This document shows, one piece after another, positions 36,600 through 48,459 of a stretch of 64,000 nucleotides of DNA. Below the pieces are notes generated by a model that saw only the letters and a program-made list of their open reading frames with translations, did not search any database and was not told the DNA's origin. A program made the translations under genes and the position numbers. Where the stretch lies: assembly GCA_035235625.1 (NCBI GenBank), contig CP141150.1:5332001-5396000 (forward strand). The letters are read 5' to 3'. Each line of letters starts with the position of its first letter. Positions within the stretch are counted from its first letter, which is position 1. This DNA comes from Saururus chinensis. Its lineage: Eukaryota > Streptophyta > Magnoliopsida > Piperales > Saururaceae.

Positions 36600-38325
36600 T
36601 CAAAGCTCCCCTACCTCGTAATCATGACGTTCGATGGCGAGCACACGACGGTGGCGGCGTCGGCGGCGGAGTTGGCGGTCAAAACCGTTGCCTGGCTGAG
36701 AGAGCTGCTGTCCCGAGGATTTCAAGATGCGCCGAAACTATCCACGGCCAAACAGAGTGTCAGAACTCAATGCGGTAAAAATCCGCGATCCACGGCGGCA
36801 CACTAGGGCGGCCGGGAGAAAAGCTGTGCCAACATAAGTGGCGGTGCGACCAGATGTCAAGGGTGTACACTCTGAAGATCGGCCGCTGGCTAAAACGTGC
36901 TCAGCCGGCCACAAGACGTCGAAATCAGCCGTGGACAGCACCCAACGGCGACGATTTCGGTCAACAAAGGCCCACATACGGGCGGAGAGCGTGGGGCAAC
37001 GCTCAAGAATCAAAGGAGAGGTGGAGGACAGCTCTAGTGATCAACTCCATTCGGTGGCAAAGCCAACCGATGGTTAGGCGGCACGAATGCAGCGCCTAAA
37101 CCTAGAAGTACACGCGTGGCTACATGCGCACGCGGCCCAAAGGGCGGGGGAGATGGCTGAAATGAGGCGACTCATGGCCCACAAAAGTCAACAGGGCTAA
37201 GGCCCTTAGCTGTGGCCAATCTAAGCGGCAACATCGTCGATCGCCACCCACAACCAATACCCATGGTGCGGGCGGCTGTGCATCTCACACGACAGAGAGC
37301 AGGGGGAGGGTTCACGGTCGAGCAAAGGCTATGAGGCCGTCACTGGCCAAGGCCTGAGTAGGTGAACTCGTCCACCTTCTGTCAAGGTAAGACATACAAA
37401 TTCTTGCCCGAGGCCGTCCGGTACCGACGGCGTAAAATGGGCAAGAAGGGTCAACGGCGCACATGCCGGTAAGGCAGACTAGCTGCGGCTACGGGCCGCA
37501 AGGCTGAACAAGACCCAGAGGGGTGGCCCATTGGCATTACCGGGCTGGGCGGAGCCGAACTAAGGTCCACCAAAACAAATCCGGTGTCCGACTGATAACG
37601 TCAGTCACAACGTCCAAAACGGACGTAGGCCAAAAATAGGGGACGACCGGGGAAAACCCATAAGGGCGGAGCGGCCATGGGGGCGGCGGCTGAATCAGGC
37701 ACGGAGGTGTAGTCCACTGCCTTCGCCGAAGCAAGGCGGGGCTGGGGGAAGGCCGAATTGGCCGCAGATCACCGCCGGCGGCCACTGTTTGCCCAAACAG
37801 TCCGTCGGCGGAATAGTGAACAGAGGGGGAAAGAGGGTGGGGCGGCGGTGCCGAGGCCCACCTGACCGGGAGGAGGGGCTCCTCGCCGTCGCCGGCCCAG
37901 GGCGGAGCTGTGGCCGGCCGGTCGGGCCGTGCCGGCCCGTGGCGGCGGCGGAACGGAGTGAAACAGACGGGCGGCAAAACAGGGCAGCAGGGAGAGGGAG
38001 CGGGACGGCGGAGCTGGGGCCGTCCGGGGCCGGGGGGAGTGGCCTCCCGCCGTCGCTGGCCCATGGCGGAGCCGTGGGCGGCCGGCCGGCCTACGGCGGC
38101 GGCGGAATCCAAAAGCACAAAAAAAGGGCGGCTAACCGGGAAAAGCAGGGGCGGACGGCGGAGCGGCCGTGGGGCCGGGACGGCGGCTCCCCTGCCGTCG
38201 CACGGCCAGGGCGGAGCCGGTGCGGCGGTCCACTGGCCCACCGGCGGCCGGCGGCGGCCGGGCACAGTGAACAGGCGGAAATGGGGGGGGCGGCCACTGT
38301 TCATCCAATTCCAGGTTCTGGATCG
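36600..38325. repeat. GC-rich core of the 5-kb LTR
   Basis: Strongly GC-rich with repeated GGCGGAGC, GGCCGGCC and GGCGGCGGAAT motifs. It gives overlapping ORFs on both strands, the longest 286 codons at 37537-38397 (minus) and 219 codons at 37789-38448 (plus). Both are Pro/Arg/Gly/Ala-rich, mutually antisense and without a domain. I read them as products of base composition. Confidence 0.6.
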
Positions 38326-38622
38326 GGCGATCCCGATCCCGATCCAATTTTTTTGTTTTATTTTTTTTTCTTTTTCTTTTTCCAAACGTACGCTCAACGC
38401 GCGTTAACCCACTGGTTACGCGTCGAACCTCCAAAATTTGCGCCGTAAGCGCGCAGCGAGGCCCGTGGCCCGCGACTAAGCCCCACACCCGACTCTACGG
38501 GTATAAATACGGGGAAAAGACACAAATACCCATACGCTGAAACGTCACATTTTCCTGCCGAAAATGACCAAAAAAATGGCAAAAAAATCCCAGAAAATCG
38601 TAGAAAAATCAGGGACCTTACA

Positions 38623-39567
38623 ACACGCTCATCTATGTTGACAATATTATACTCGCCAACAGCTCTCTTCCTTTCTTATAGTAACTTATTTTGCAAAAGG
38701 GCACTCATTTTTCCACGAAGGACCTTGGCATGCATTATTATATTATGGGGTTTGAAGCTACATATTGTAGGCCTTAGTTATTTCTCTCACAAAATAAGTG
38801 TATTGTTGATCTTCTCTCCAGGGACAACATATCCACAGTCAAAGCCCATCTCGACACCTTCTATGAGTGGTAAAAAATTATTTAAATACATAGGTGACCC
38901 TCTCTCGGATCCAACAGAGTATAGGAGTCTCGTTGGAGCTATCCAATATATTACTTAATTTGACATGCCTTGATATTTCTTTTGTTGTTAATCAAGTGTG
39001 TCAATTTATACACTATCCCACCAACATGCAACTCACAATTGTTAAAAGGATTCTCCAATATCTCAAATCTACCATGCACTTTGGCCTTACTATGCAACAT
39101 AATACCAATCTATCTCTTACTACTTTTTCTAACTTGGATTGGGCAAGTTGTCCTAATGATCAAGGATCCACATTGGCTACTGCATCTTCCATGGTCACAG
39201 TCTTATTTCCTAGAGTACCAAGAAGCAAGCTACAATATCCCACTCAAGTGCTAAGGTTGAGTATTAATGTCTAGCCATCAATGTCACTGAGCTTGCTTAG
39301 ATTCAAAACTTTTGTCTCGAGTTAGGTGTTCCAATCGCTCACACCCCTCGCATTTAGTGTGACAATATCTCTGCCATGTATATGTCAACAAATCCTATTT
39401 TCCATGCACATACCAAGCATATTGAGATAGAATACCACTTCATCTGTAAATGGGTTGTCCATAAATCTCTTTTCATCGGGTATGTCTTAAGTGCTAACCA
39501 AGTTGTAAATATTTTTACCAAAGGGCTTTCTCAACAACGGCATCAACTTCTGAGAAATCGTCAATAG
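38623..39567 (+). pseudogene. Copia pol remnant, part 3 (end of RT and RNase H)
   Basis: After the ACACG duplication the frame gives LIYVDNIILANSS: the catalytic YVDD box with the second Asp changed to Asn (codons 38634-38645). Frameshifted pieces of the RT end follow (PTEYRSLVGAIQYIT, DISFVVNQVCQF, RILQYLKSTMHFGL). RNase H motifs include NLDWASCPND, MYMSTNPIFHAHTKHIEIEY and ANQVVNIFTKGLS (about 39376-39560). The gene is inactive through frameshifts, stops and the altered catalytic residue. Confidence 0.85.
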
Positions 39568-39574
39568 CACATGC

Positions 39575-39780
39575 ATGATCACAACATATCTCACTAACTT
39601 GAGATCTTGCATCTTACCTTAACCCTCTCAACCTAGTAGTTGTAACTACTCACCATCATCATGATTGGAATTGATTGTAATCACCTATTGTTAGTTTGTG
39701 ATCTTTGTATATGTTTCTATAAATACAATACACAAGAAACCGTCAATGTGAGGGAGTTCTAAAGTTTACATTTTATACCT
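39575..39780 (+). repeat. Probable 3' LTR of the split copia element
   Basis: It follows the RNase H end. TTTCTATAAATACAATACAC (about 39714) is a TATA box with the usual start-site text of small copia LTRs. The LTR ends are not clear and no 5' LTR is present for comparison. Confidence 0.5.
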
Positions 39781-40214
39781 CTATATGAAAAGTTGAAATT
39801 TGTGTTATGCTTCTAAACCTCGTAAGTTAACCATTTATTTCACCAATACATAGAGTTATATTAACTTTCTTATTATCTCCTCTCTTTACATAGTGTCAAC
39901 CACTACAACACTACTTCAATAGTCTCATGCCATTCCTAAATGGTCTCAAAACTTTCATCAAGTTCTTGTATACAATGGGTTACTCATAGCCCATAGTCAA
40001 TGTTAGATGCCTCACAAACAAAGCAACACCATGTTAGAATGATCTCCTACTGTGTACTTATAGATGAAGCCATGTGTGACTTATTCTATTTGGGAGCAAC
40101 ACACTGAATACTTGGAGGTAGGCCCAAAAGGGTTGAAAGAAAAAGGGCTTAGAGAATTTGGTCTTATTTACACATGTGGCCCTCCATTTCTTTGTCACAT
40201 ATTCAGGGAACCCA
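39781..40214. other. No gene seen
   Basis: AT-rich. A minus-strand ORF (40058-40363) runs across the next element's boundary and has no motif. Confidence 0.4.
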
Positions 40215-40222
40215 CATATGAG

Positions 40223-40766
40223 TAGGGCTGCAAATAATACAACCAGTCCGCAAGCCCAGCCTAGCCCCGAAAATAAGCATGCTTGGGCCTTAAAAAATAG
40301 GTTACGGGTCAGGCCGGGCTTTAAATATAAAATCCCATCAATTTTTGGGCCGGCCCTAGGCATGAAAAAAAATAGTAACAGCCCAACCTAGCCCCCAATA
40401 CCAAATAGAATATAATAATTTTTATTTACCTAATAGAATGTACTCCGTACCAAATAGAATGTAATAGTTTTTATTTATTAAATAGAATACAATGAAGATT
40501 TTATATAATTACTTAGTTTTTAAGTTTCTCTTATATTTATTTCTCTATTCAAGATATAGATTTATCACCTTAGATAGTAAAATACTTGAAGTTAAAAAAA
40601 TTATATCACTTTTCTTTCGGCCCAAAAGTTCGTGGCCCGGTCCAAGCCCATCTAAATTTTGGGTCAGGCCAAATTTTTTAACCTTAGCTACGAACTTAGA
40701 CTGAGCCTTAAATTTGTTTTTCATTGGAACCAGGCTTGGGCCTACCCTGGCCCATTTGCAGCACTA
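40223..40766. mobile_element. hAT-like non-autonomous element, 544 bp, perfect 8-bp duplication
   Basis: CATATGAG at 40215-40222 and again at 40767-40774. The left end TAGGGCTGCAAATAATAC and the reverse complement of the right end TAGTGCTGCAAATGGGCC are inverted. Subterminal GGCC-rich text (GCCCAGCCTAGCCCC, GGCCCATTTG) flanks an AT-rich middle. There is no coding capacity. Confidence 0.88.
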
Positions 40767-40774
40767 CATATGAG

Positions 40775-42088
40775 CATGAGATTACAGCCTACCACACTTG
40801 CAACACTAGGGTGAGGTCCCATTCTTGGTCCTTATGGGGCCCACACCATCAATATGAGCATATTGTCAGCAATCCTAGGACTGGTCTTTTTCCCTTACAT
40901 ACCACATGTTTATGTAACAACTTTCAAATTAAAATCTGAATTCCAAATTAGCAACTTGCATGACAATCTCTTGCAAAAGAAGAGGAGAGACACAGGCAGT
41001 GAAAGGAGGCCAGGGCTGAGGCATCGAGGATGGAAGAGTGGACCGGGTTAGGGCATAAACAGTAAGTGTGGCAAAAGCTCAGCTTGTGCACAACCAACCC
41101 TATCTATACCTCTTTAGATCATTTATAATATATTCTCTCAATAGTATTTCCTTGTAGGACATGGAATTCATCCTACAAAATTACAGTGGCTAAATTCAAA
41201 CCTATTTAACCCCTATGCTAACACATGCTGCCATTAGACCCATTTCGCATGAACTTGCTTGGCCCTTATTTTAAGAGAAGGGGTACTTGATTTCTTGGAG
41301 GGCTAATTTTTTAAGGTCCTACCGTCAAAAGGGGTATAGAACTGAGGGGATGAATGGAAACTCATATAGACATGGTCGTTGTGAAGTTATGGCCATCAAG
41401 GTTGTACGGAATTTTGATTCTAAATTAATGATTGAAATTTGATGAGGTTAAATAGATAGGCTCCATATATTATAATGACCTAAAATTTGTTAAACCCCCA
41501 TCATCAAAGTGAATCTTTAAATCTCAATCAGTCCTATACCTAACTTACACTTCTAAGATCTCAAATTAAAAAATACGATTTCAATATTGAACTATTGATT
41601 CAAAAGTGAGATTAAAATGCCTTCATGAAAGGACACATGTCAAAAAGAGCCCAAAAGTTATGATGCTCTTTTTACTCTTGTTGGTCCCATCCTATACAAA
41701 TATTGGGATGCCCTATATTTTAAAAATTAACCTAAGGCCGCATGTCAATTCAATTCTAGTTGGTTCTTGTAGGAACCAATCCATAACTGGAACAATAGGA
41801 TCCAAATCAAAACCAAAAAAGAACTTGAAGTGCATAAACCAAACCAAAAATTGATTTCTTTTTTCAGTTTTGGTACAAGCTCATAATATGTGTGTCAATG
41901 CAAGAGGAGATCAAGGAAGCGCGTTGGAGGAGAACAGATCCAAAGGGGGCAATGTAGTGGCAAATGACAGCGAGGGGTTGCCAACTAATATGGAGGAGAG
42001 GGAGGTGCTAAGACGGGCCGCAAGAGGAAATTGTTAGTTGGCCGAAGAGGATGCGAAATGGTGGAGGAGAGGATGTGGTGGCTATCAA
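40775..42088. other. No gene supported; purine-rich block from 41900
   Basis: Short AT-rich ORFs only. From 41900 the DNA becomes rich in GGAGGAGAGG text. The same composition resumes at 45060-45273 and 46890-47120, so it appears to be one block split by two LTR insertions. Confidence 0.4.
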
Positions 42089-45059
42089 TGTAAGATCCCT
42101 AAACCTGAATCGACTTATTTTATTCTATTTAATTGTCATTGTGTGGTTTAATGCTAATTCTGATCGGTTTTGACTATTTTCAAAATTAAAGTGGTTATCA
42201 AAGGTTTTAGCCAAAATTTTCTTTATATTTATGGTTTTTATGTTAATATAAGTTATTTGGACTTTTTCTATAATTTTTAAATTTTTTACTATTTTCCCCA
42301 AAAAGTCAAGGGGTAGGACCCACTTTAAACCCCACATGCGAAATTGAAATTTTTAGCCCTAAATGACCCTAACATTAACATAATACAGAAAATAGTTATT
42401 TTAACATTTTCATACTAAAATTTGGTATAAAATAAGCAAGTTTATCCATTTTTAGTAATAAATCCTATTTGTACCCTACTAATTAGTTAAGTTTACCCCA
42501 CCCTTTATTATAAAAAGAATAACCCATCCACTTTCCCAATCAGGAAAGGGCTTATACCAAGAGCTTAGGAGCTTAATCCCCATTTTTCATAAAGAGAAAA
42601 AAGATTAAGGTGTGAATTTGCTTAATATTTCATTAATCTCTTCAGGTTTTTCTTAAATCTTTCAAATCTCTTTATTTACTTTAGATTAATCTCAATTTCT
42701 ACTCAAAATCTACTGATTTGAAGTTTTATTTCAAAACCTAATGATGAGAATTTCGTTTTTAGTCTTTTGAACCCTAGATCTACTAGTTTTTGAAGGATTT
42801 AGGTGTTTTAAATCGGATTTATGAAGGTATTAATAAAAATCATATGTTGTGTAGGCTTTGAAGGTGTTAGAAGAGCTATTTCAAGTGAGGAAGCTTGCTG
42901 AAGATAAGTGTTTTAGTCCTAAACATGGTTGTGACTTCAAATTTAAGTTTTGATAGATTTTAAAGTGGGTTCTATGGTTATAAACTTTAATGGCGATTTA
43001 AGAAAGGTTTAATCTTTGATGAGATTTTTTGAGGGTTTTGTTTAATAATGGCTAGATTTAATATTCTCTAAGCATGAATTTGATTATCATAAAGTTTGGG
43101 GATGAGATTTGATGATTTGTGAAGTGTACGTGAAGTTTCGGTTTTGATTTCGAAGTGGGGAGGAGGAACTAGAAAAGCCAGTTATGGCAATCGAATAGCC
43201 AATGAGTCAATCGAACAACTAGGCGTTCGAATGGCCAAACAAGCCAATTGAACGGACAGACGTTCAAATGACCCTGTAGGGCATTCAAACGCCAACATAG
43301 CAGATTGGGAAATTTTTACTATGATCTTCATTTTCGAGTTTTTACTCTTAAATATCATGTCTTATGTTCATGCTAAGTAATTTATGCTAGAGTAAGCTAC
43401 TTGAAGGGCTTGGAGTTGATGTTGGGAATTATAAAGAATATTTAAGTATTATGTAAATTTATGTAAATTACATGTTAGATAAGCATGTTATGATTGTTTA
43501 ATCTTGAATTCATGTTGAATGATTTCCTATATTTTAAGCATGATTCCAACAAGATTATAGCATGAGAATTGATTGGTTTGTCTTCATATAATGTGATTAA
43601 GTTATGATGATTGATGGTACCTTGTTTAACTTCAAGTGTGGTGTGTATATGCTTATGTAGGGCTTATGTAGGTCTAGCATGAGGTTCCATTTGACATGAT
43701 TGATGTTTTCCGATTGGTTTCACTCATAATTTCAATTAAGAGCCATGATTAGATGTTAAAGAACATGTGTGTAGTGTCTTATGAGTTATCTACAATGCAT
43801 GATTATATGCTTAGAAATGAATGTTTCTATCTAGAACACACACATGTAGGGGTAATCATGGTAATTATTGATATTTATAATTAAATATGATGCATGTGGG
43901 GCTGATAGGAGCATGTTCCATGAATTAGAATTCTTGTAGAGATTGTTCATGTATGTATTATGTTGCATGCATCATGGTATAGATTTATGAATGAGACTTT
44001 ACCAAGTTTAGCCAATGTGGGTTGATTGGATGCAATTGTGTGAGAATTGCTTGCCAGATTAATCGATCAAAGGCTTATCAATTCGGTTTTACGTCCGAAA
44101 GGACTGGGTTTTATATCCGAAAGGACAAGATTTTACGTCCCTCGAGGACAGGTTTCCTCCCTGGGTTGATAAGAGAGGCAATGCTATAAGGAGATAAATT
44201 GTTGTGTAGATAAATTGATTGAGACACTTCTCATGCAGGTTTATGTGACGTTTATGCATGATCTAAATGTGTGGTAGAGACACTTCCCATGCAGGTTATA
44301 TGTGATAATCATGCATGATGTGATTGGGTGAGAATCACTTGTTATGTAGGATGAATGTTATGTCATAATGTAATTATTCATGATATAATTTGTATGTATA
44401 AGATACTTGTATGCAGGATAATTACTTATAGATAATTAGGGGTATGGTAAGAGAATTAATAAAAAATGGGGATATTATGTGAAATATGGATCTGAATTAC
44501 CATGTTGATGTGACATAGTTGTTTTCTTATTAACATTACTGTATTTAAAATCTTATTGAGTTTTACTCACCCCTCTTTCTGTGTTTTATTTTGGGGTTGC
44601 ATGGTATGACATGCAGTTGATCAGGATCCTATGTATGAGGGATGATCGGGATATATATAGGAGTAGGCGTGGATGTCTTTGGACCTTATGTTATTTTTTA
44701 TTTATCCTATCATAATTATAAAACATTTTGTATGGAGGATTATGTTTTAGACTCGTGTTTATCTAATGCTTTTAGACCGGTTTAAAATTTTCTTATTTGA
44801 GCCCTATGTTTAGGCTCAGGATGATTAAATATGTAGATTAAGTTTGAAGAATTATTTTAGAGATGTTATCATCTTTAATTTTGCCTTATTTCTCTTACTT
44901 AAAGGATTAAAAGGTGCACAACTCCATGAATGTAAATCACCCGCTAGAGGAGTTAAGACTTCCGCAATGTGTTAAACCAACAATCCTGTCGCCCCCGTGT
45001 GCTTCGACCAGCCCCTGGACCGGGCTCGGCTCAGGTCAAGTGGGTGTCGGGTCATGACA
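42089..45059 (+). repeat. Solo LTR, family 1 copy C (diverged), 2,971 bp
   Basis: It starts TGTAAGATCCCTAAACC and ends GGGTCATGACA. It follows the same order as copies A and B: TATAAAAAG box (about 42510), GTTCGAATGGCC-type cluster (43190-43310), ACACACACATGTAGGG, TGGGGTTGCATGGTATGA and the GCCCCCGTGTGCTTCGACCAG terminal text. It also has its own ACGTCCGAAAGGAC repeats (44090-44145). The 5-bp flanks ATCAA and AGAAG do not match, so the duplication is lost or the end is off by a few bases. Confidence 0.75.
43190..43310 (+). repeat. Diverged GTTCGAACGGCC motif cluster in LTR copy C
   Basis: Variants such as CAATCGAATAGCC, GCGTTCGAATGGCC and GACGTTCAAATGACC occupy the same relative place as in copies A and B. 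Confidence 0.6.
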
Positions 45060-45273
45060 AGAAGAGAGGAGGCAGCTAGATCCAGAGGAGAGGGAGACGA
45101 GGGGGAGGGGAGGTGAGGCGGTGATGGGGTGAGTGAAGGGGAGGAGTTGACAACTGGATTTGAAGGAGAGGGAGATGGGTGAGAGGGGAGGGGAGCTCGG
45201 GGTGTTCAGGAGGGGGGGGGAGGTGGGGAGGAAGCAATGGATGGATTCGAAGGAGAGGAAGATGAGTAAGAGG
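45060..45273. other. Purine-rich GGAGAGGG block
   Basis: Low-complexity continuation of the block interrupted at 42088. The short ORF at 45160-45357 crosses into the next repeat and is not supported. Confidence 0.5.
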
Positions 45274-46880
45274 TGTTACAATCCGACTTTTAAATTAACG
45301 TTGAAATCATGTAAGTTTGTAATCAAGGAGGGGCCCAGCTTAACCATGTATAAATAAGTAATCCTTACAAAAATATTAATTTACAAATGTACATAATTTC
45401 AAAAAGAAGGCGATAGACGCAACATCATGTCAACATCAATATACAATATAAACAAAAGACATTAACCAAAATCTAGAGCATAAGCCTATAGTTTTTTGTG
45501 GGCCGTTCTACTACAGCCCTAGACTAGTGTCTATACTTGCAACATCCAAGGGTGGGTGAGTATAAAGTTTATATATAATAGGTAATATTAAATTTTACTA
45601 ATATGCCGAATAAAAAAATTTAATAAATCATATTTCAAATTGTTGACTTAGAAATTAAAGTTAAGTCTTTTGCAGAAATTAAAATAAATACATCATTCAT
45701 TGAATATCATTGATACTAAAATGATATACACTTGTGCTCATGGGGCAACGAGATAAGGAGAGGGGTTTTCCTATGATACCCCAACTCCTAAGCATGCTAT
45801 AAGCCTTATTAGGCAGTATTTAGGAGTGATAAACTTTAATAATTATCAGTTTGCATGTCAAAGAAGCACCCTTCAAATTCTAAAATTTAAAACAACCATA
45901 ATACTTTAACAATATTCAAACATTCGTACTTTGAAAAAAATCATGTTAAGGGGTAGACTTTTGTCCGACTTAAGAGCGGCAAGTGGCACCTCCCCTCGAT
46001 GCTAGGATTGTCTCGACTTTTGGCTCGAGTGCGACGAGTAGAGCCTCCCCTAGCACTAGAACGATTTCTACTTTTGGCCCATGAGTGGAAGATAAATCCT
46101 CCTCTTGCCCTGGTCATTTTACCCCCTATAGAGAGCCTAACTCTAAAAATAGACTCCCCCCTACGATGTAGGGCACCCTTGAATTAGCTAGGTTTGATTT
46201 TTTAACAGTAAAAATTGGGTAGGAAATGGCTTTTATATAGATATTTGAAGTTAAAAGGATGGGCATATCAAAAGAGAAGAGAAGAGAGGGGTGTGGGGCG
46301 AATTGGAATCCCCTTCTTCCCCTTTTATAGAAAATCTAGGCTGTTGGATATGGTGCGCATTCAATAGTGAGGCCAGCCACTCCGAAGCGAAGGCACAAGT
46401 GAAGCTTGTGCGTAGCATGGCAGGCTTGGCCTTCGTCACAGGCCTAACCTTGTGGCCACCATAGGCAGGGCGTTAGCACTCTGGGATCAGCATATTGACT
46501 CAAGAATTTAATTTTTTTAAAAATTTAAATAATAATTCAAAACTTCCAACGACGATAACTCTCTACCTCGAACTTGAATTTCCTCGTTCTTGGTATATTA
46601 AGTTTGTATCAACGAGCTTTTTGAAACAATACCATGCAAGGGTATGCTTTCTTGCAAAAATAAAGTGAGGCCCACCCATAACACATTTCTCGAGGTCATG
46701 ATGTATGATCCTAGTGCCCAATTTTTGTGTTATTGAGCTCGATATGTTCGTATCTCCAAGCACTACGAATGATCTAAAAGGTTCTTTAAGATAAAAAAGC
46801 TCAAAATAATTTAGAATTGGTAAAACAATTTGTTGGGCATGAAAACACAATTTGGGCCCTAAAAGTATATTTTAAAAAAT
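45274..46880 (-). repeat. LTR-like fragment in minus orientation
   Basis: It begins TGTTACAATCCGAC. AGTTTAATATACCAAGAAC-type text on the minus strand near 46600 matches, in reverse, the conserved GTACCAAGAAT segment of the other LTR remains. The pieces CAAGAGCGGCAAGTGGCACC and similar (45975-46110) form three degenerate units. The right end near 46880 is approximate and no duplication was found. Confidence 0.4.
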
Positions 46881-48459
46881 ATCATGTTGTTATAAGAGTG
46901 GAGGTATGGTGGTGGAGGGGAGGTGGAGGTGGAGGCAGGGAGGAAGAGGTGGGGTTGGCAGGGAGAAGGCAGTGGTTGGATCCATAACAGAAGGAGATGA
47001 GGCAAAGGGGAGGCATGGTGGTGACAACGGGTGAGGAGGTGGTTGTGGTAGCATGCAATAGGCAGACTAGAGGGCAGTTGGAATAGAAAAGAGGGAGTAG
47101 GTTGGAGAGGAGGCACGGGGTAATAAGTAGAGAAGCTTTACTAAAGTTAGGGTTAGATAAGAAGGGGCTTAATCTTGTCATTCATTCAAATTCAAATGAA
47201 AGGTTGAGATTATATTTACAAAATTATTTTTAAAAAAAGATATTCAGCTTTTTACAAGTCACTTCCTTGAACCAATTTCAGGTTGGATCCCTAAGCATAT
47301 TAACAAGACTAAAATTTCAAAAATAATAATAATATCCTAATGAATCTGAATAAAAATGATCTCCAACTCCCTATTGGATAAAAACATTTGAAAGCCTACG
47401 TGCTCTGTAGCCAGAACCCTAGATCGAAAGATTCCTTATATCACTATCAGTATAAAAACGTCCACTAGCTTCCTAAGATATGTAGCCTGTGTTTTAAGCA
47501 GCCCCCATTGTCTGTGGACAACGGAAGTTCAGAAATTCTGTATGACTTCTGAAACCTAAAGTCCTTATTGAATGGCCACATATAGGGGTGGGAGGCGGGG
47601 GTAGGTATTAGAAGGGAAGGGGATCAGATTGGTGCGGGTAGGGAGCGCCCATTTTGTCGTAACCAGGCTTGGGGCGGACACCCATCTCGCATAACCAATG
47701 CGAGCGTTTACCACTCATCACATCCCTTTTGCTGCCTGAAGGATCATGCTCTGAGACGCCCCTGCCCGGCTTATCTTATAGGCAGATGCTTGACTACCTA
47801 TTTCCCTCACTTGCGATGTGGGACTTTAAGGTCAAACCACTCTCTACCATCTTAGCTCTGATTTCAGGTTCACACTTCATCAGAGGTAAATCGTTTCATA
47901 CTTCTCAATTGCAGTCCGGAAAATCAGTCACAAGCGGCTTCGATTTGGGATTTGCATGCAGTTAATGGAACAAGCACAAGTTTGCACTGGACCAAACGCC
48001 CACAGATGTAACAGGTGGTGTCAAGCTAACTTTTCATCATGTATACAAGTGGCTGATGTAGATGCTAATCGAGCAATGCACTAGCAAACACTGATAACTT
48101 TGTTTGAAAATGCAAATTTGAAAGGAATACTACTACCGAATGAATTATCCGAAACGCAGTTGTAAACCTAATTGCAGGTCATTAGCCTTATCAGCATTAA
48201 CAATGAAAAAATAATCACCCAAACAATGGAAGCAAAAGAGTGCGAATTTGAAAAATGGCATCTAACAAGAAAGACAGGCAGCAATACAGAAGGGCCAGAT
48301 TTATCTTCCGACGTAAAGAAATGAAAAGCAGCTTCTCCACCTCACTCACAATTGACTTTGACCATGAACATGGCCTTCTGTAAAACTACATCCTAGTACC
48401 GTATGGCTGCTCTTACAATACAACATACCAGTTACTTGACAAAAGGCCAATTACACGGT
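46881..48459. other. No gene supported; 3' flank of the TOC gene
   Basis: The purine-rich block resumes (46905-47120). After about 47200 it is ordinary non-coding DNA. An ORF at 47669-47965 has no known motif. The last 200 bp or so before 48460 should hold the 3' UTR of the minus-strand TOC gene. Confidence 0.45.

Larger units (their letters stand above)
33562..38622 (-). repeat. Very long solo LTR, 5,061 bp, perfect 5-bp duplication
   Basis: It is flanked by ACACG at 33557-33561 and again at 38623-38627. The ends are TG...CA on either strand. Read on the minus strand it opens TGTAAGGTCCCTGATTTT, like the family 1 LTRs, and closes CTCGGGCGTTACA, like the LTR at 60989-63565, so I place it in minus orientation. 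Its interior is a series of unrelated tandem arrays and a very GC-rich block. No second copy of either end is found inside, so it is one LTR rather than a complete element. GYATAAATA-like text sits near 38503. Confidence 0.82.
29291..39780 (+). mobile_element. Ty1/copia remnant split by two nested LTR insertions
   Basis: Removing the LTRs at 29903-33367 and 33562-38622, together with one copy of each 5-bp target duplication, leaves a single co-linear copia tail: a Pro/Ser-rich linker, RT, RNase H and a probable 3' LTR. The 5' LTR, gag, protease and integrase core are absent. Many stops and frameshifts show it was inactive. The order of events is copia first, the two LTR elements later, with their internal parts lost by LTR-LTR recombination. 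Confidence 0.85.

Noticed and set aside
37537..38448. 286- and 219-codon ORFs on opposite strands
   Set aside because: They are antisense to each other, Pro/Arg/Gly/Ala-rich, without a domain, and inside a GC-rich LTR core. Stops are rare there because of base composition.
47669..47965. 98-codon plus-strand ORF downstream of the TOC gene
   Set aside because: No recognisable motif, ordinary composition for chance, and no splice or promoter support.
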